DNA from: Coturnix japonica
Lineage: Eukaryota; Chordata; Aves; Galliformes; Phasianidae
DNA length: 64,000 bases
NCBI RefSeq assembly: GCF_001577835.2
Contig: NC_029526.1
Location: 8,561,918 to 8,625,917, forward strand
Direction of reading: 5' to 3'
Shown here: piece by piece, positions 24,101 to 45,490 of the stretch
Position numbering within the stretch: position 1 is the stretch's first letter
Layout of the letters: the number at the start of each line of letters is the position of its first letter
Notes under the pieces: model-generated
The model's database searches: none
What the model saw: the letters and a program-made list of their open reading frames with translations, nothing else
What the model was told of the DNA's origin: nothing
Translations under genes and position numbers: made by a program

Positions 24101-26955
24101 TAAACATTGGTGTTTTATCATCATTTTTGTCATACAATCAAAACAGCATTGTACCAAATACTGAAGAAGTCAATTAAATCCCTGATAAAATTAAGACAAC
24201 AATTTGGCTGGTTGGTTTCTGTGTGGAAATGCATTTAGAAGTTTTGCACTATTTTTTGTTTACGTTAAAATTAAAAACTTAAATAGAATTTCCAATTCTC
24301 ATTAGGAATCCTTTGAATATTTAATGTTTTTAAACATTTCATTTTAAAAGTATGTCTTCTTGTATTCAGAAGCATAAAGGAGGATGCAGCTAGTCCCGAG
24401 AATGTCTCTGAACTGCAGAGCTTGTCCTTACTGGGAAATTCTTCAGAAAACTGTAATTCTTCTGAAGTGATTATAGGAAATCATCCGTGTGGTAAGCATT
24501 CTCATAATTTTCTGAAAACTTGTAAGATCTGCAGTCAAGTAAAGCACCTAGATGGACTTTTCAGTTAACAGTGCAGATTTCTGAGTACCCAGCGCAGTAC
24601 TGCATAGCTCACATTTAGAGTAGTCACAAATACCTCCTAGTGAGCAGTTTGAAGATGCTGTGCAAATAAGCCGTGCTGGGATAGCTGTTCTACTGTTTGG
24701 GGAATTCAGTGTCCTTGAAATACTGAGAATTCTTTAGCTCTGGTATGTGGAAGCAAGAAATTCTAACTACCAAGGAGAGAATGAACATTTGGCTGTCAAA
24801 AGCCATAGCATTGAAAGAAATTCTACTGGAATATCCAAGGTGAATAACAGCATTGTTCACTGAAAGGTCTGACTTTTAATATCTAGATCTAGGATGGCAA
24901 AATACAGCTTTTCCTTTTAATCTAATGTTCAAAGACTTGGCATTCAGTCTGCAGAGGACTAAAAGCGCATGGCTTGATGTTAGACGTGGAAGAGAACAGA
25001 GAATGATCTGACTTAAGTTGAAATCTCAGTTTGGAGAGATGAGGGTTGAGTAATGGAATGGGGGGGGTTGGGGGGAAGAAAAAATCACAAGGTCCCGGAA
25101 TGTTTATTGTAGATTATTTATACTTTATTTTCCGTCTGGTATGTGGTAAAGTGACAGAAATGCCACGTTTTGAACTGTGAGTAACCTGATTGTTAGCAAA
25201 TTATTTTTGTAGTGTTACTGGGGTACTCTGGCAGTAAATGGTTTGTATAGGTAAGTATAAAATATCTTCCTGCATTTCATATTTTTTAGATGGTATTGCT
25301 CAAACTAAGGAAGCAGAGGAAGCAGGAGACTCTTCACTGGATCAGCAGAAATGGTAAAAAAAAAAAATATTCAGTCATGCTTTCCTTTAATTGTGAACTG
25401 CCAAACTGGGCAGTTATCCTTGTTGAGATTATCTATTTACAGGTGGTGTTACAGGTATTGGTATTGCATGAGATGAGTTGGTTTTGTCTTTCTCTTTGAT
25501 GTGTTAATGTTCTTTAAAAAAAAACGAAAAACAAGAAAAGCACTTAAGTAGAATAACGTAAATGTCTTCAACAGGAAATTATGGCCCATTTTATAATTTT
25601 TTCAATTAATTCCTTATCCTTATTTCTTTGTAGATAGAACAGTGTGTAGTAATTCACAGTTTCAAGATTGGGCTATGGTACTGTTCTTACATGAGGCAGT
25701 ATGGTTTATACCTCTGGATACTGCAGCTAATGGAGTGTCTCCTGACTTGAACTATAATAATGTGCTGCTTCGAGGACTGAGATGGCAGTGCTGTTGTATC
25801 AGACTGGGCTGGCGTCCTGACATGCTTTCCTGTCACTGTTATTCAGTCAGACTGTTAGGGTTTGAATAAGCATACAGGTGCTGTTTGTTGGCATCCTAAT
25901 GTGAGAATCTTGGCTGTACTTAAGACAGCTTATTTTCTGTTTTTGGACTAACTCCAATTAAACTTTATTATAGTTTCTATCCAGAAATAAAATGGTTTGA
26001 AAATGAAGAGGCTGTTACAGTGAAGGTTCAAATAGCAAGGATAGATGACTATAAATGTGAATTCTTGAAGGAGAAGGTAATTTTCAGGTATGTTTAAGAT
26101 AATTAAGCATAATAAACACAAAGTTTAGCTATTAGCTTGCATTTAATATATATATATGTGTGTGTGTGTATATATATGTATATATATATTTTTTTTTTTT
26201 TAAATTATTTTTATTTTTTTTAATATAGTGCTTGCTCAGAAGGCAAATTTTACTTGGCTGATATGGAGTTGTGTCAGTGTATACTTACAGAGAAGTCTAT
26301 GTGTGTGATTAAGGATAAAGAGGCTGTTATTGTCCTCAGAAAAGAGAAAAGAGGAGCATGGTGCAAGTTACTAAAGAACAAGGTGAAGTGGAAATTAACT
26401 TGAGAATTACTGAATGTTCCCAACATACTGTCTGTGTTTAATTCAGGTATTTCAGACTGTGTTTTTTATTAACAGAATCCTCACGTGTCTTTTGACTTTG
26501 AATACTGGGAAGATTTTGAAGACAAAAGCCCTTTTCCAGTTGGTAAGGATTGAACAAATAAGTGCTTATTGTACATGAAATAATTTGCATCTGGATTTAT
26601 TACCTACATTTATTTAAAGTACTGATATATATTTAAAGTACTTCATATATTTAACTCTTGTTCATCTCTGAAAACATATGAGAGAACCTCTACTAGCAAA
26701 CCACAGGGTTGTTTTTTTTTCTGTCAGAGTAGCTTAGAAAGAAAGCATTTCAGTCCATTGTCCTATGGTATTTTGGTCCAGTGTGTAGCCTGAAATACTT
26801 CTTATACTTGTTTTGAAGCTCTTGGTTTTTCTTGCTTTATGAATATTGTGCTCTGTTAATTACTTCTAGGTACTAAAAAGCTGCACTGCGCTGCTGCAGA
26901 GATGGAAGAACTGGCTGACTCTTCGGAAGACAGCGATGCAGAAAGTGATGAGTAA
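9188..26955 (+). CDS. TDRD12: TDRD12, Tudor/helicase-like piRNA-pathway protein
   Basis: Coding exons: 9188-9208, 10008-10163, 10466-10602, 11246-11365, 12300-12355, 13087-13172, 13600-13798, 14347-14423, 14770-14874, 15255-15440, 16073-16226, 16478-16605, 16981-17172, 18299-18427, 18872-18989, 19711-19847, 19934-20139, 20294-20393, 20778-20965, 21292-21496, 21627-21719, 23217-23386, 24370-24491, 25290-25353, 25974-26087, 26229-26382, 26476-26542, 26870-26955. All junctions are in phase; the product is 1189 residues (human about 1177). Domains in order: Tudor 1 (about 1-165, opening [16 protein letters not shown]); a DEAD-type helicase-like core (about 320-665) with [10 protein letters not shown] and DEME at 463-466 but no P-loop GKT/S; a CCCH zinc finger C726-X8-C-X5-C-X3-H745; Tudor 2 (about 770-930); a CS/p23-like domain (about 1050-1140); and an acidic serine-rich tail. 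In mammals it acts in germ-cell nuage in secondary piRNA production. The exon at 9156 has a good acceptor and the first ATG aligns with the human start. The low-conservation linker, exons 8-9 and 23-24, is the least certain part. Confidence 0.94.
23715..24195 (+). mobile_element. Old ERV/LTR-type relic in TDRD12 intron 23
   Basis: The stretch resembles a common avian interspersed repeat that I associate with the 3' end of ERVL-like elements. Recognisable blocks are ATGCTATGGAATATCCCT, CTGCTCAGCAGTAACTA and the run about a catch-all GTACCAAATACTGAAGAAG end. It is a broken, diverged fossil fragment with no coding capacity visible. Family assignment is from memory and tentative; the divergence suggests an old insertion. 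Confidence 0.5.
26146..26201. repeat. (TA)n(TG)n(TA)n plus T-run in TDRD12 intron 26
   Basis: Compound dinucleotide microsatellite, TA then TG then TA, followed by a run of T. It fills much of a 141-base intron (26088-26228). The T-run appears to serve as part of the polypyrimidine tract before the acceptor at 26228. Confidence 0.9.
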
Positions 26956-27211
26956 TTGGGAGATGTGTCTATTTTTGTTACGGTTAATATTGGAAAGTAG
27001 TATCTATTGCATGAGAATTACTCCCAAAATTGAAGGAACTAAACATATAGATTGCAGAATTGACTTTAATTTTAGGAGGAAGACTTTGCTTACTTGGTTT
27101 CTAAGCATCTGGAGAAATACTTGATAACTTGACATATATGTTTTCCTGTGTCTTCACTTCAGAACTGTTGACTTTAATGATTTCGTGCAAATATGTACAT
27201 GTATTTAAATT

Positions 27212-27624
27212 CATTAAAGAGCTACTGATTTACTTTTCTGAGTTTGTCATGATAGCAGTAGGTAATTTTTTGGAGTTTAACAAGTTCTGTTGATTGTTTC
27301 TACTATAAATCTTTGTATGCATACAGCATCAGCTTTGTAACTGCCTGTTTGTCAGTTCTGCATGTAAAAATTCAAATGGCACTCTTACTTTGACTGGAAA
27401 TACTTTGACATGTTATAAAATACATGAATAGAATATTCAGTGTTTATTTTCAATTTCATATTTCTACTTCTCCTAAATTCTTCCCCTTATTTCATGTTCT
27501 GTCACTTACCTGAAATTCTTGTTTCATCTGTGGTCTTGTCTACCTATCCCAAGGGCTTTGCAATTTCATATGTAATTTTTCAGTAGTTTTTCACTGTTAG
27601 GTTTGAGCACATTTAAAAAATAAA
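27212..27624 (+). terminator. TDRD12: Candidate TDRD12 poly(A) signals
   Basis: An ATTAAA variant at 27212-27217 and AATAAA copies in a TAAATAAA stretch near 27619-27624 follow the TDRD12 stop codon by about 260 and 660 bases. Which one is used cannot be read from sequence alone. Confidence 0.4.
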
Positions 27625-28857
27625 TAAAGAAAGGAATCTCACAGTGAAGTAGTAATGTAATAGCTATTCATCATACATAAAACCGGTACTCTTTTCCTCT
27701 GCAGGTCTTCAAAACATGTTTGTTTCTCCAGTGGGACTGTATGATGACTTAGGATAGGAACTTTACAGATTTATTTTGAGAACCTTAAATTTTGCTTTTT
27801 TACTGAGGAAGAATTTACTTGCTACTTGGCGCTTTGTCTTCTGAGAAACTTCAGGGTGCCCTTGATAGTATCTTTGAGACTGACATTTCAATATGCTTAA
27901 AGATTTCTGAATACTTAAGAATACTCTTTATGTCAAAGGAAAACTAGCATGTGACAATAGTTTGTGGTAACAACAATGACATGTTATTAAGCAACACATT
28001 GTTTAAACACTTGCAATACTGCTGGAAATCTGTTTACAGTTGAGCTTAGTTTATAGTCTTTGCCTGTGTTCAGGAGACTGTCAAATGATTACATTAAAAT
28101 AGCGATGGGACAGGAGGTTTTCCTTCTTTGTGCATTTTGTCCTTCTCTGACTTGTCTGGTATCTAAATACAGTGTAAGATGGTTATTTAATAGACTTTGT
28201 AAATTATATCTAATGTGGGGTTTTTTTTGTTTTTTTTTTTAATGTTTTTTTAACAGTGGGGCACCCTACTTCAGGTAAAAGCAGAAGCTGCCTGTAGCCC
28301 TGCATTCTCAACAGGTACCAAGAGGCAGTATCTGAAAAGCAATGTAAAGTACATAGCATTGAATTTCAGAGATGCTATTTTGGCTTCCATAAATTTCTGA
28401 TCAAGATTTTCATGAGGATGGGGTTCTCTCTAGACTTAAACTTACCGTTTCTTGAGCTATGTCAATTCCTAATGTTTCTCCTGCACTTAGGAACTCTGTA
28501 GTATTAAATACTTTCTTCTGTGTTTTGAAGCCATCCCTGCTCTGTGGTCTTGATGTCCTGTACCCTCAAGATGCAACAGGAACAAATACCTTGTTTTTCC
28601 TGCATTTTTGTAAAGTAAGATGCAGGGCTTCTGTCATCATTTTCCTCTCCACCCCCAATCAGGTATGTTTTTTAGCCTTGAAAGTGATAGTAGATTGAGT
28701 CATTATTATTAATAATAATAATTCTATTTTGTGCTTTTCTGAACTTTATAGCTCTTTCATTTGAAGTTATATTTTGTCAACTGGGAGGAGCAGTAGTAGC
28801 AGTAGTAACAGTGTGAGTAGGACGAAACAGCATTTGGTAAGTATATGTTTCATATCT
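27625..28857. other. Convergent intergenic TDRD12-SLC7A9
   Basis: Between the likely 3' ends of two genes that face each other. I see no exon with splice sites, no RNA gene and no interspersed repeat. There are only short AT-rich simple stretches, for example around 28706-28722. Confidence 0.45.
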
Positions 28858-29021
28858 TTTATTCTTATATTTAATGTACTTCACATACAGAATAGCATTG
28901 CAAAAAGGCTGCACACTAGTATGAACATATAAATTCAGAAAGTCAAAGTGTGCCCCAAACTAAATGGAATCTCCTTCAACTGATGTAGCATTTAAAAACA
29001 CTCTATCACATACAAAATATT

Positions 29022-29026
<5 letters not shown>
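28858..29026 (-). terminator. SLC7A9: SLC7A9 poly(A) signals, one overlapping the stop codon
   Basis: On the minus strand an AATAAA (29026-29021) overlaps the TAA stop codon (29024-29022). A second AATAAA is at 28863-28858, about 160 bases downstream. Use of the second would give a conventional short 3' UTR; use of the first would leave almost none. Confidence 0.5.
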
Positions 29027-38182
<9,156 letters not shown>

Positions 38183-38202
38183 TTGATTTACTTGTTGAAA
38201 TA

Positions 38203-38250
38203 ATAAATAAATAAAGGGGAAAAAAATAAATAAATAAAGGGGAAAAAAAA
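38203..38250. repeat. Duplicated AT/purine tract before SLC7A9 exon 2
   Basis: A unit of about 23 bases, (ATAA)n followed by AAAGGGGAAAA, occurs twice in tandem. On the minus strand it supplies a CT-rich tract just upstream of the probable acceptor TTTCAACAAG that opens the ATG-containing exon of SLC7A9. Confidence 0.85.
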
Positions 38251-39017
38251 CAGTTAAAAATCTTTATTAAATTAGGCTTTTTCCTGCTTTCTTGGAGACA
38301 CAAGCATTTTTGACCAGGTGTCCTTTCCTGTAAGTGTCTAAATAGCAGCTCTTTGTTTCAGAAAGTGTTGCTGTTCTTCCCTGTGTTGAACTGGGGTAAA
38401 TGTCTTCTTGTGAACACTATATTCTGTTCAGGATAAGACTGTGAACAATTTGACTTCAAAAATGTTAATTTTAGATTTCTGAATGTAGTATTTTCTTGAA
38501 AGTTTTGTTTGTTTCACAAAGTGTTGGAATAAAATCCAGCCTGAAGTAGTGATGGAAGTGGAGGTTAAAACAGATTAGTCCTGATTCCCACAGTTAATGC
38601 AGTCAATCCCCTCTCTCCTTAGACTCTCCATCTGTAACTGTTAGAATCTGAACATTGATGATTGTTTTGCAGCTAAACAGACAATGCAGGCGTGCTTCGT
38701 ATTTGGGCAATTCAGCTAGTATCCAGCAATTCTTGGCATTTTTTTTTTTAGCCTTTTAAATTGATGGAATGTCCATCTCAGTACTGCTGGTCTTCAGAAA
38801 TGTTTCTGCTATATAGAGACCTGGTTTATGATTTTAAGATTTTAAAAATCAACGTATGGTCCAACTTAAGATTCAAGAAATAATGGAAAATTGCCCATGT
38901 AAGGAATGCAGGGCTTGGGTCACTGAATTCTATTACAGCTTTGTGCCCAACTTCTCTCTTTCAAGTTTTTTGTCTAGAGTATGTTGTTATCTTCTAGTAA
39001 AACATGCTGTCACTTAC

Positions 39018-39130
39018 CTTATTTGTATTTCTTTGATGTAATTCAGGCTCCAGGGATCTCTTATAGTGTTTCTCTTTCCTCCCGTTAGATTTACCAGCCA
39101 GTTAGAGAGCAACACAGTTCCATGTCCGAA
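39018..39130 (-). other. SLC7A9: Possible SLC7A9 untranslated first exon
   Basis: On the minus strand a consensus donor, AAATAAG|GTAAGTGAC, lies at 39017-39009, about 830 bases upstream of the ATG exon. The mammalian gene also has an untranslated first exon. The 5' limit is a guess; a TTATAA element lies near 39171 (GGTTATAAAAGG on the + strand). Confidence 0.35.
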
Positions 39131-39591
39131 ACAAGAATACGCAGAAGCAACAGCAGCTTAAGTACAGAGGTTATAAAAGGTAATCATTAAACCTGTTCTC
39201 AGCCAAGAAGTTTTGAGATGGGAACCACAGGTAAACCAATAGTCCAATTAGTTTATCTTTAAAACAAAAAGTTTTTTTTTCCCATTTGTTCAGAATGTTT
39301 GTCTATTACCTAACTATTTTATTATATAGTGAGAGGAAGTCGTAATTTAAGTGCATTTTAATTTCATGTCAAGTTGTTTGCGGTTCAGAAACTGTGTAAA
39401 GATAAACTTGAAGTAATTGTAGTGGTGTGGATATGTTAAAAGTATCTGTTTAGATGTAAAGTGCATCCCATAAAGGCAGCTCGTTTCATCTCGAGGAGAT
39501 GGAGAAGTGTGAGCAGAAATCTCTCGTTTGGTTTTTCATTAACCTGAAGACAGCTGAGTGGGCAGCTTGTGTTTCTTTCATCTGCGGTTTC

Positions 39592-40480
39592 AATTTTTCA
39601 TTGGAAGGAAACTCTGGAGATAGAGTCCAACCCATCTGCTAAAGCCAGTTCCCCAGGGCAGGTCACACAGGAAAGAATCCTAGTGCACTTTTTAGTATCT
39701 TCAGAGGAGATTCTACAACCTCTCTGGGCAGCCTCTTCCAGTACTGTGTAACCCTCATGGTGAAGAGGTTTATCTTCATGTTTGTATGGAACTGTGTTCC
39801 AGTTTGTTCCTATTGCCACTTGTCTTGCTGCTAGGCACTGCTAAAAAGAACCTGGGCCCCATCCACTTGACTACTGTCTTCTAAATATTTATAAGCATTA
39901 AGAAGATCATCTCTCAATGTCCTCCATGCTGAATGGGCTCAGGTCTTTCAGCCTTCCCTCATAAGGGAGTTACTTCAGGCCCCAGTCATTTTTTGTGACT
40001 TTTTTGACTCCCTAGTATTTCCCTGCCTTTCTTAAATAGAGGAGCCCAGAACTGGACACAGTACCCCAGATGTGGCCTCACCAGAGCAGAGATGAAGGTG
40101 ACCTCCATCACTTTGCTAGCCATTCTCTTTTGAATGTATTCGAGGATCCCATTGGCAGCCTTAGCCATGAGGGCACACTGCTGGGTCCTAGCCAATCTGT
40201 TGTGCACCAAGGGTACTCAGGCCCTTATCTGCAGAGTTCCTCTCCAACAGTTCAGCTCCTAAACTGTACTGTTGTGTGTGGTTATTCCTCTCTAGGTGTA
40301 GGATGCTGCACTTACCTTGATGAGCCTCAGCGAGTTCCTCTGCCCAGCTGCCCAGCCTGTCCAGGTTGTGCTGAATGGAAGCAGAGCCTTCTGGCATGTC
40401 AGCCACTCCTCATGGCTTCATATTATCAGCAAACTTACTTGGGGTGTACTCTGTCCCTTCATCTAGTTCACTGATGAGGA
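39592..40480 (-). mobile_element. Older CR1 LINE fragment, minus strand
   Basis: Minus-strand CR1 of about 890 bases with the C-terminal part of the reverse transcriptase and the 3' tail. Two frames still read CR1-like peptides, for example ALVRPHLGYCVQFWAP and AAIQ-like SIQHNLDRLGSWAEEL. It is a 5'-truncated copy with its reading frame interrupted several times, and clearly more diverged than the CR1 copies at 7.8 and 63.1 kb. It lies just upstream of SLC7A9, in the same orientation as that gene. Confidence 0.92.
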
Positions 40481-43400
40481 TGAGATTGCAAAACAATATC
40501 AGTACTGAAATCAAAGCTATATTTTGCAGGTAACAATTTTACTGTCTCCTCTTTATTTTGGTAAGAATTAAAAGCAGCATTAAACTTCAAGAAAGATTTT
40601 TTTTTTTTCCTTGTAACCAACTTGTTTAGAAATTTCCATCTGAACAGCAGAGTTGCATGCTATTTTTTTGTTTGTTTTACCAAAGAAGAATAAAGAATAT
40701 TAAAGTCAGAGATCAACAATTAACTCCTTTTTCTGCATCTTTTACAAAAACTCAAAGAATTTTGTTAGTAATCATGGTCTACTGATGTTTCTACATCTAT
40801 CAATTGCATATAACTGGCTTTGTATTGAATATTAGATTACGTATTTGTGTTCTCTAGGCTTGATGATTAAGACACATGATCTGCTCACCGCTCCTTTGTT
40901 TTTATGGAAATGACACAGACTGCTGAATTAGCTCATGTGAAAAGAAAAAGCGTTTTGGGAATGGGAAGGGGAATCATATATAGGGCTATTTTTTTTCCTC
41001 TCAAAATGGGGTAAATAGACCTTTCATGTCATCTGCTGCCTGGAATTTCCAGGCCAACAAACAAGTACAAATCCTTGGTTAATTTTGATTGAAAGATAAT
41101 GGAGTATTGTTGTCTTAAAAACCTTACGTGACAAGGAGTCAATTTAGGATTTTATTTTTTACATGCAGTGTTTTTAAAGTAAGTAATCCTTGAATTTTAC
41201 CTGCAGGTGGATGTTGAACATCCCTCATGATGTTCTCAGCTTATTTTCTGCATCACACCTTCCTTTAGTTTGTTTATTCAGATATAATACAGGCAATGTT
41301 GAATATGTTAGTTTTTCACCAATTTATTGAGTCAGTGTTGAATATTCATTTGGAAAGTTCTCATCTGTTGAATGGACGTGTTTAATCTCTGTCAGTAGCT
41401 TGATTTCAGATAGCCTGTTTCCTTATAAAAATGGAGAAGCATATCCATTTGTTATCTAGTTTTATTTTAAGGGTTAGTCTGTGGATAGTATAGAGCTGTT
41501 ATAGGACTTGGACTTTTATCAGCAATCCTTTTCTGAGCCATTTAAAAAAACAAAAACCCACAATACTGAGTTCAGGAATTCTACTGTCTTTCTCCCTTTG
41601 TGGATAGGAGGAATTGCATTCTGCTGCCATGGCAGAAGATTCCTCCCCTCTCAATTGTATATGTATGAAAGAGTTCAAATTTCAAGGGACTTAAGGATGA
41701 AGCACTTTGTGGGCTGTTCCTGTCACTGCAGTTTGAACCTTTTCAAATACTGTTTACTAAGTACATCATAAAAAGTAATTTTCAACTTTAATTCAGGAAA
41801 CAACAAGAAAATAGCATATACATTTAGCTTTTATTACCATTATCACTAATAATAAAGGTTAATGTTTGTTGGGGTTGGTATTTATTGCTTGCAGTAATGC
41901 ACGTATTCTTCTTTGGACTGGCAGTTCTGAAATGAATGGTATTGACTGTTCTAACTTAAAGGTTTTACTTACGGCTTAGTGGTATCTCAGAATGGATACT
42001 TTCCATTCTAACCTTGCTACCTAACAGGTTACTTCATTTTATCAGAGGAATGGTGTGTTTACTTGCACTTGCTCTTCTTTGACTCCTACTGTTAACAGAT
42101 GTGCTCTAAGAAGTTATCTCACTTCTGTTGACCTTAAGTGCATTTCATTTTTCTTCTGAGTAATTCCAGGGATGTTTTGAGTGGAATGTAAGAAAACAGT
42201 CTTTCTGAATAGCTGTATCAAGCAGGTCATACTCACAGTTGCAAGTTCCTTGTGTCTTGTGGCAGTCAGTTGTGCTGGCTGGCCACAAAGTGCTGTGCTT
42301 TGACTTGTAGTTAGAACACCTTTGATGTCACAGCAGTGTTTTGGCTAATGCTGAGCAGTGCTGGCACAACATGGAGGTTGGGGTGGGCAGGAGATGCAGT
42401 GGGGACACAGCTTGGACAGACAACCAGAACTGACCAGAGGGATATCCAATACTTGCTTGGCATTCTACTTAGCAATAATTGCTGTGGGGCTTCTTGTTAG
42501 CCAGGTGTTTGTCTTCCTGAGAAACTGCTATGCTTTTTGAGGCCTTGCTTCCTAGGAAGTAGTTAACATCACTTGCAGATGGGATGAAGAGAATGACTTT
42601 TGCTTCTGTTTGCTTCCATATGCAGCCTCTGCATTTTTTCCCCTTTCATAAAACTCCACCTTATTTCAACCCATCAGTGTTCTTTTTTTTTTTAAATATA
42701 TTTTCTTGCCCTGCTTTGAACTAGGGGAGTGAGAGTGGCATGGTGGGCCTTAGCTGCCAATTGACTGTCATACCACCATGTAAATAGGGAAGATTAGACA
42801 AGTATGTCATTTTTATTGCCCAAAGTATATATATTTTTGAAATAAATGATATTTTTCTCCCTTCTTTGCTTTTGCTTACAGTATATTTGTTTGGGCCTCT
42901 GTGACAAAGAAGGGAATGGAATAAAGCTGTTGGAAAGGTTTGCTAAGCAGATCTACTTCAGTATTTGATCAGACAAATCACTACAGTGGAGTGGATAGAA
43001 ATGTCTTCCCGATCTGTTGTATTTTTCTTCCTTTTATTTTTTTACCCTCACACCTGGAATATGGTGGCTTTGGTCTGAAAGGCCACACAGTGATTTTATG
43101 ACTAGCTTTACATGCTAAGTCTGAAAAGAACAATGAAATTCCTACTACTTCTAACAACGTTTGCGGCTCTAATTCATGTATATGGTAGCAGGGTGGCAAG
43201 AACCTCTGAGTCCTGTAATTGTATACAGTGTACATGTATGCCAAAGTCATTAAAAAATTGATTTTCTTTTAAGTATCTTAATGCCATAACAGTTCAATAT
43301 GCAGTTCTTCTAGGAATTACAAGATGACAAAAATCGTGACTAGATGGGAGGAGAACCAGTAAGCCTAGAAGATTGTTTAGAATTTATGCACTTTTGATTA

Positions 43401-45484
43401 TACAAATTGATGGTAACAGTGAAGATGAAAAGAACAGACCCGTGCTTATTTTGAAAGTGGTATCCTTCCTTTCACCAACAATGTTTAGACCACAAATAAT
43501 CCCCTCTTATAATATACTGTTGATACTACTTCATAGAGAAGAACACACAACAGGCAGATAATTTTTACTGGTCCTTGTTCAAGTCTTATCCTAACTTGTG
43601 CTGTTTGCTTGCAACTTACATAGAGTCTCTTTCCTATCTTCCAGTTGGCTACTACAACAGAAAAAGAAGATGAGTCACAGTCTCTCCAAGTGTGAGGTAG
43701 CAGTTATCAGGACTCTGAGTCTGACACAGCTTTATCATCTTTGGGAGAGAATGTTCTGGCAGTACCTCCAATACCCAGGGGTTGCAGAGACCTGATTTCC
43801 ATACAGTTTCAAATAAAATAATTAGGTAAGGAAAATTATGTTAAAGAAGGTGTGCATGCATTAGGAATAGTGGACTCCAGACTATCATTACATGTTAGTA
43901 AGGCCAAGTACCCATTCCTGGCAGTGATGGACTGCATAAGTATCTTTTTAACTGCCACAATTGATGCTATGGTGGTGCCACAGCAATGACAATCACAGTA
44001 TGGCTTCAGAAGTGAGATGAAAACAACTTGGCTACTGGCTTTTGGATAAGAGGAATATTCTTTTTGCTAAGATAAACTTTTTGTCAGATCTTTCAAATGC
44101 TAATAGTGGTTTCTGTCACACTGTTTTTATTTGGGTTTTTAGTATGGCTGTAAAAGGAAAATGGTAAGGAAGCTAGTCAGATCTGACAGTTGAACTAGAG
44201 TGTAATACTATGTTGTACAGTCATCATGTGAAGTTCCTGGTTGCCATTTCTCATAGCTGCTGATCCTGCATTCTTGTACAGTTATTCCACACTGCTGTGA
44301 GATACATTTGCCTCTTTACTTATCTGCCTGCCAGCACTTTATTTATAATCGGTCAGTATTCATGCTGCTTTCCTTAATTAAAATAAGTTTCAGAAGTGCT
44401 GTTTGTGTTTTATTGGTCCCTCACTTGACTGAAATGTCATGTCAAGTATGTTACATGTGCATTTCTCAGCAGTAGTGCCTAACTCCATATGCTGGAAATA
44501 CACAAAATAAAAAGACCTTGTACTGGAACAGTTAAAGTTCAGACTGTCCTACCTATTATTCAGTGTCTCTGTTTCTTATATTGCTTTTCTTTTCTTGTTC
44601 TAAATGGGTTTATGTACCTAATCCAAGTTGCAATAAAATGTAACTAAGCAACTGTGTTTATAGATGTATTAACCTAAGGACAGACTGAAGAGCCTCTATC
44701 TTCCAGAGGTAGGAAAAAAAGCAGTTTTATTGAACATGTGCAAGTATATTAATAAAAACTACACAGTCCTGGTAACTAAAAGATTGAAGATGCCCAAAAT
44801 AAACTTCATTCAACATTCTTAAGTATTACCAAAACATTTGCCAGATGAGCTGGGTATAAACCTGCATAGGTGCTACCTCAGCTGATAGCAGATAATGCCC
44901 TAGTGACACTACTGTATTGCATGATAAATGGATTAAGCGCTGACAGGAGGGACTGTATTTGGAAAGCTTTGAGTATCCAACGTGCATGAACTTCTGTTAT
45001 CGCTAAACAACCTTTCACTTTTATGACACCAGTTTTGAAATAGCATGTAACTGTATTTCATTTGATTCGTAATGAGAAGTTGTAAAAGTGCTTAAAGCTT
45101 CTTAACAATGTTTGGTGTTCGCATTCAGAGTTCATCCACCTTAGGTGATGTTTACAGGCAGTTGACCTCAATGCTGTGTGTGTGTAGGGAGCATGTTTAA
45201 CAAGTTAAAAATGCTTCTAATTTTAAGGTTTGTTTGTTTAAATAAACAATAATTTCCCAGTACTGATTCCTATGAAAAAAAAATGCCTCAAGAAAGCAGG
45301 ACGTTTTTCTGGTCCTTTACAGTAGCAGTATGTATTCTTCTCTGTATTTAACTTTTTCTGTTTGTTTTTTTTTTTTGTTACCTTTACCAAAGTCAATGTG
45401 ATGATTAAACATTTCTAGTTTTATACAACTTCTATAGTTACAGATTTCAGTACAGTGTTAAAATGTTCTGGTTCCATTTGGCTT
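40481..45484. other. Intergenic SLC7A9-CEP89
   Basis: About 5 kb of AT-rich DNA. Open frames are short, lack splice context and resemble no family I know. I see no tRNA-like or other RNA gene and no further interspersed repeat that I can name. Regulatory elements may exist but are not readable. Confidence 0.45.
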
Positions 45485-45490
45485 TTTATT
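45485..45490 (-). terminator. CEP89: Candidate CEP89 poly(A) signal
   Basis: AATAAA on the minus strand (TTTATT on +) about 1.03 kb downstream of the CEP89 stop codon. An ATTAAA variant at 46086-46081 lies nearer. The choice is not resolved. Confidence 0.3.

Noticed and set aside
25634-25869. Possible additional TDRD12 exon with an open frame of about 75 codons
   Set aside because: An acceptor-like TTTGTAG precedes it, but its phase does not fit exon 25, whereas exon 25 (25353) joins 25974 in perfect phase. The peptide has no recognisable features.
39569-40474. Plus-strand open frames of 60 and 134 codons upstream of SLC7A9
   Set aside because: They are antisense to the old CR1 reverse-transcriptase fragment.
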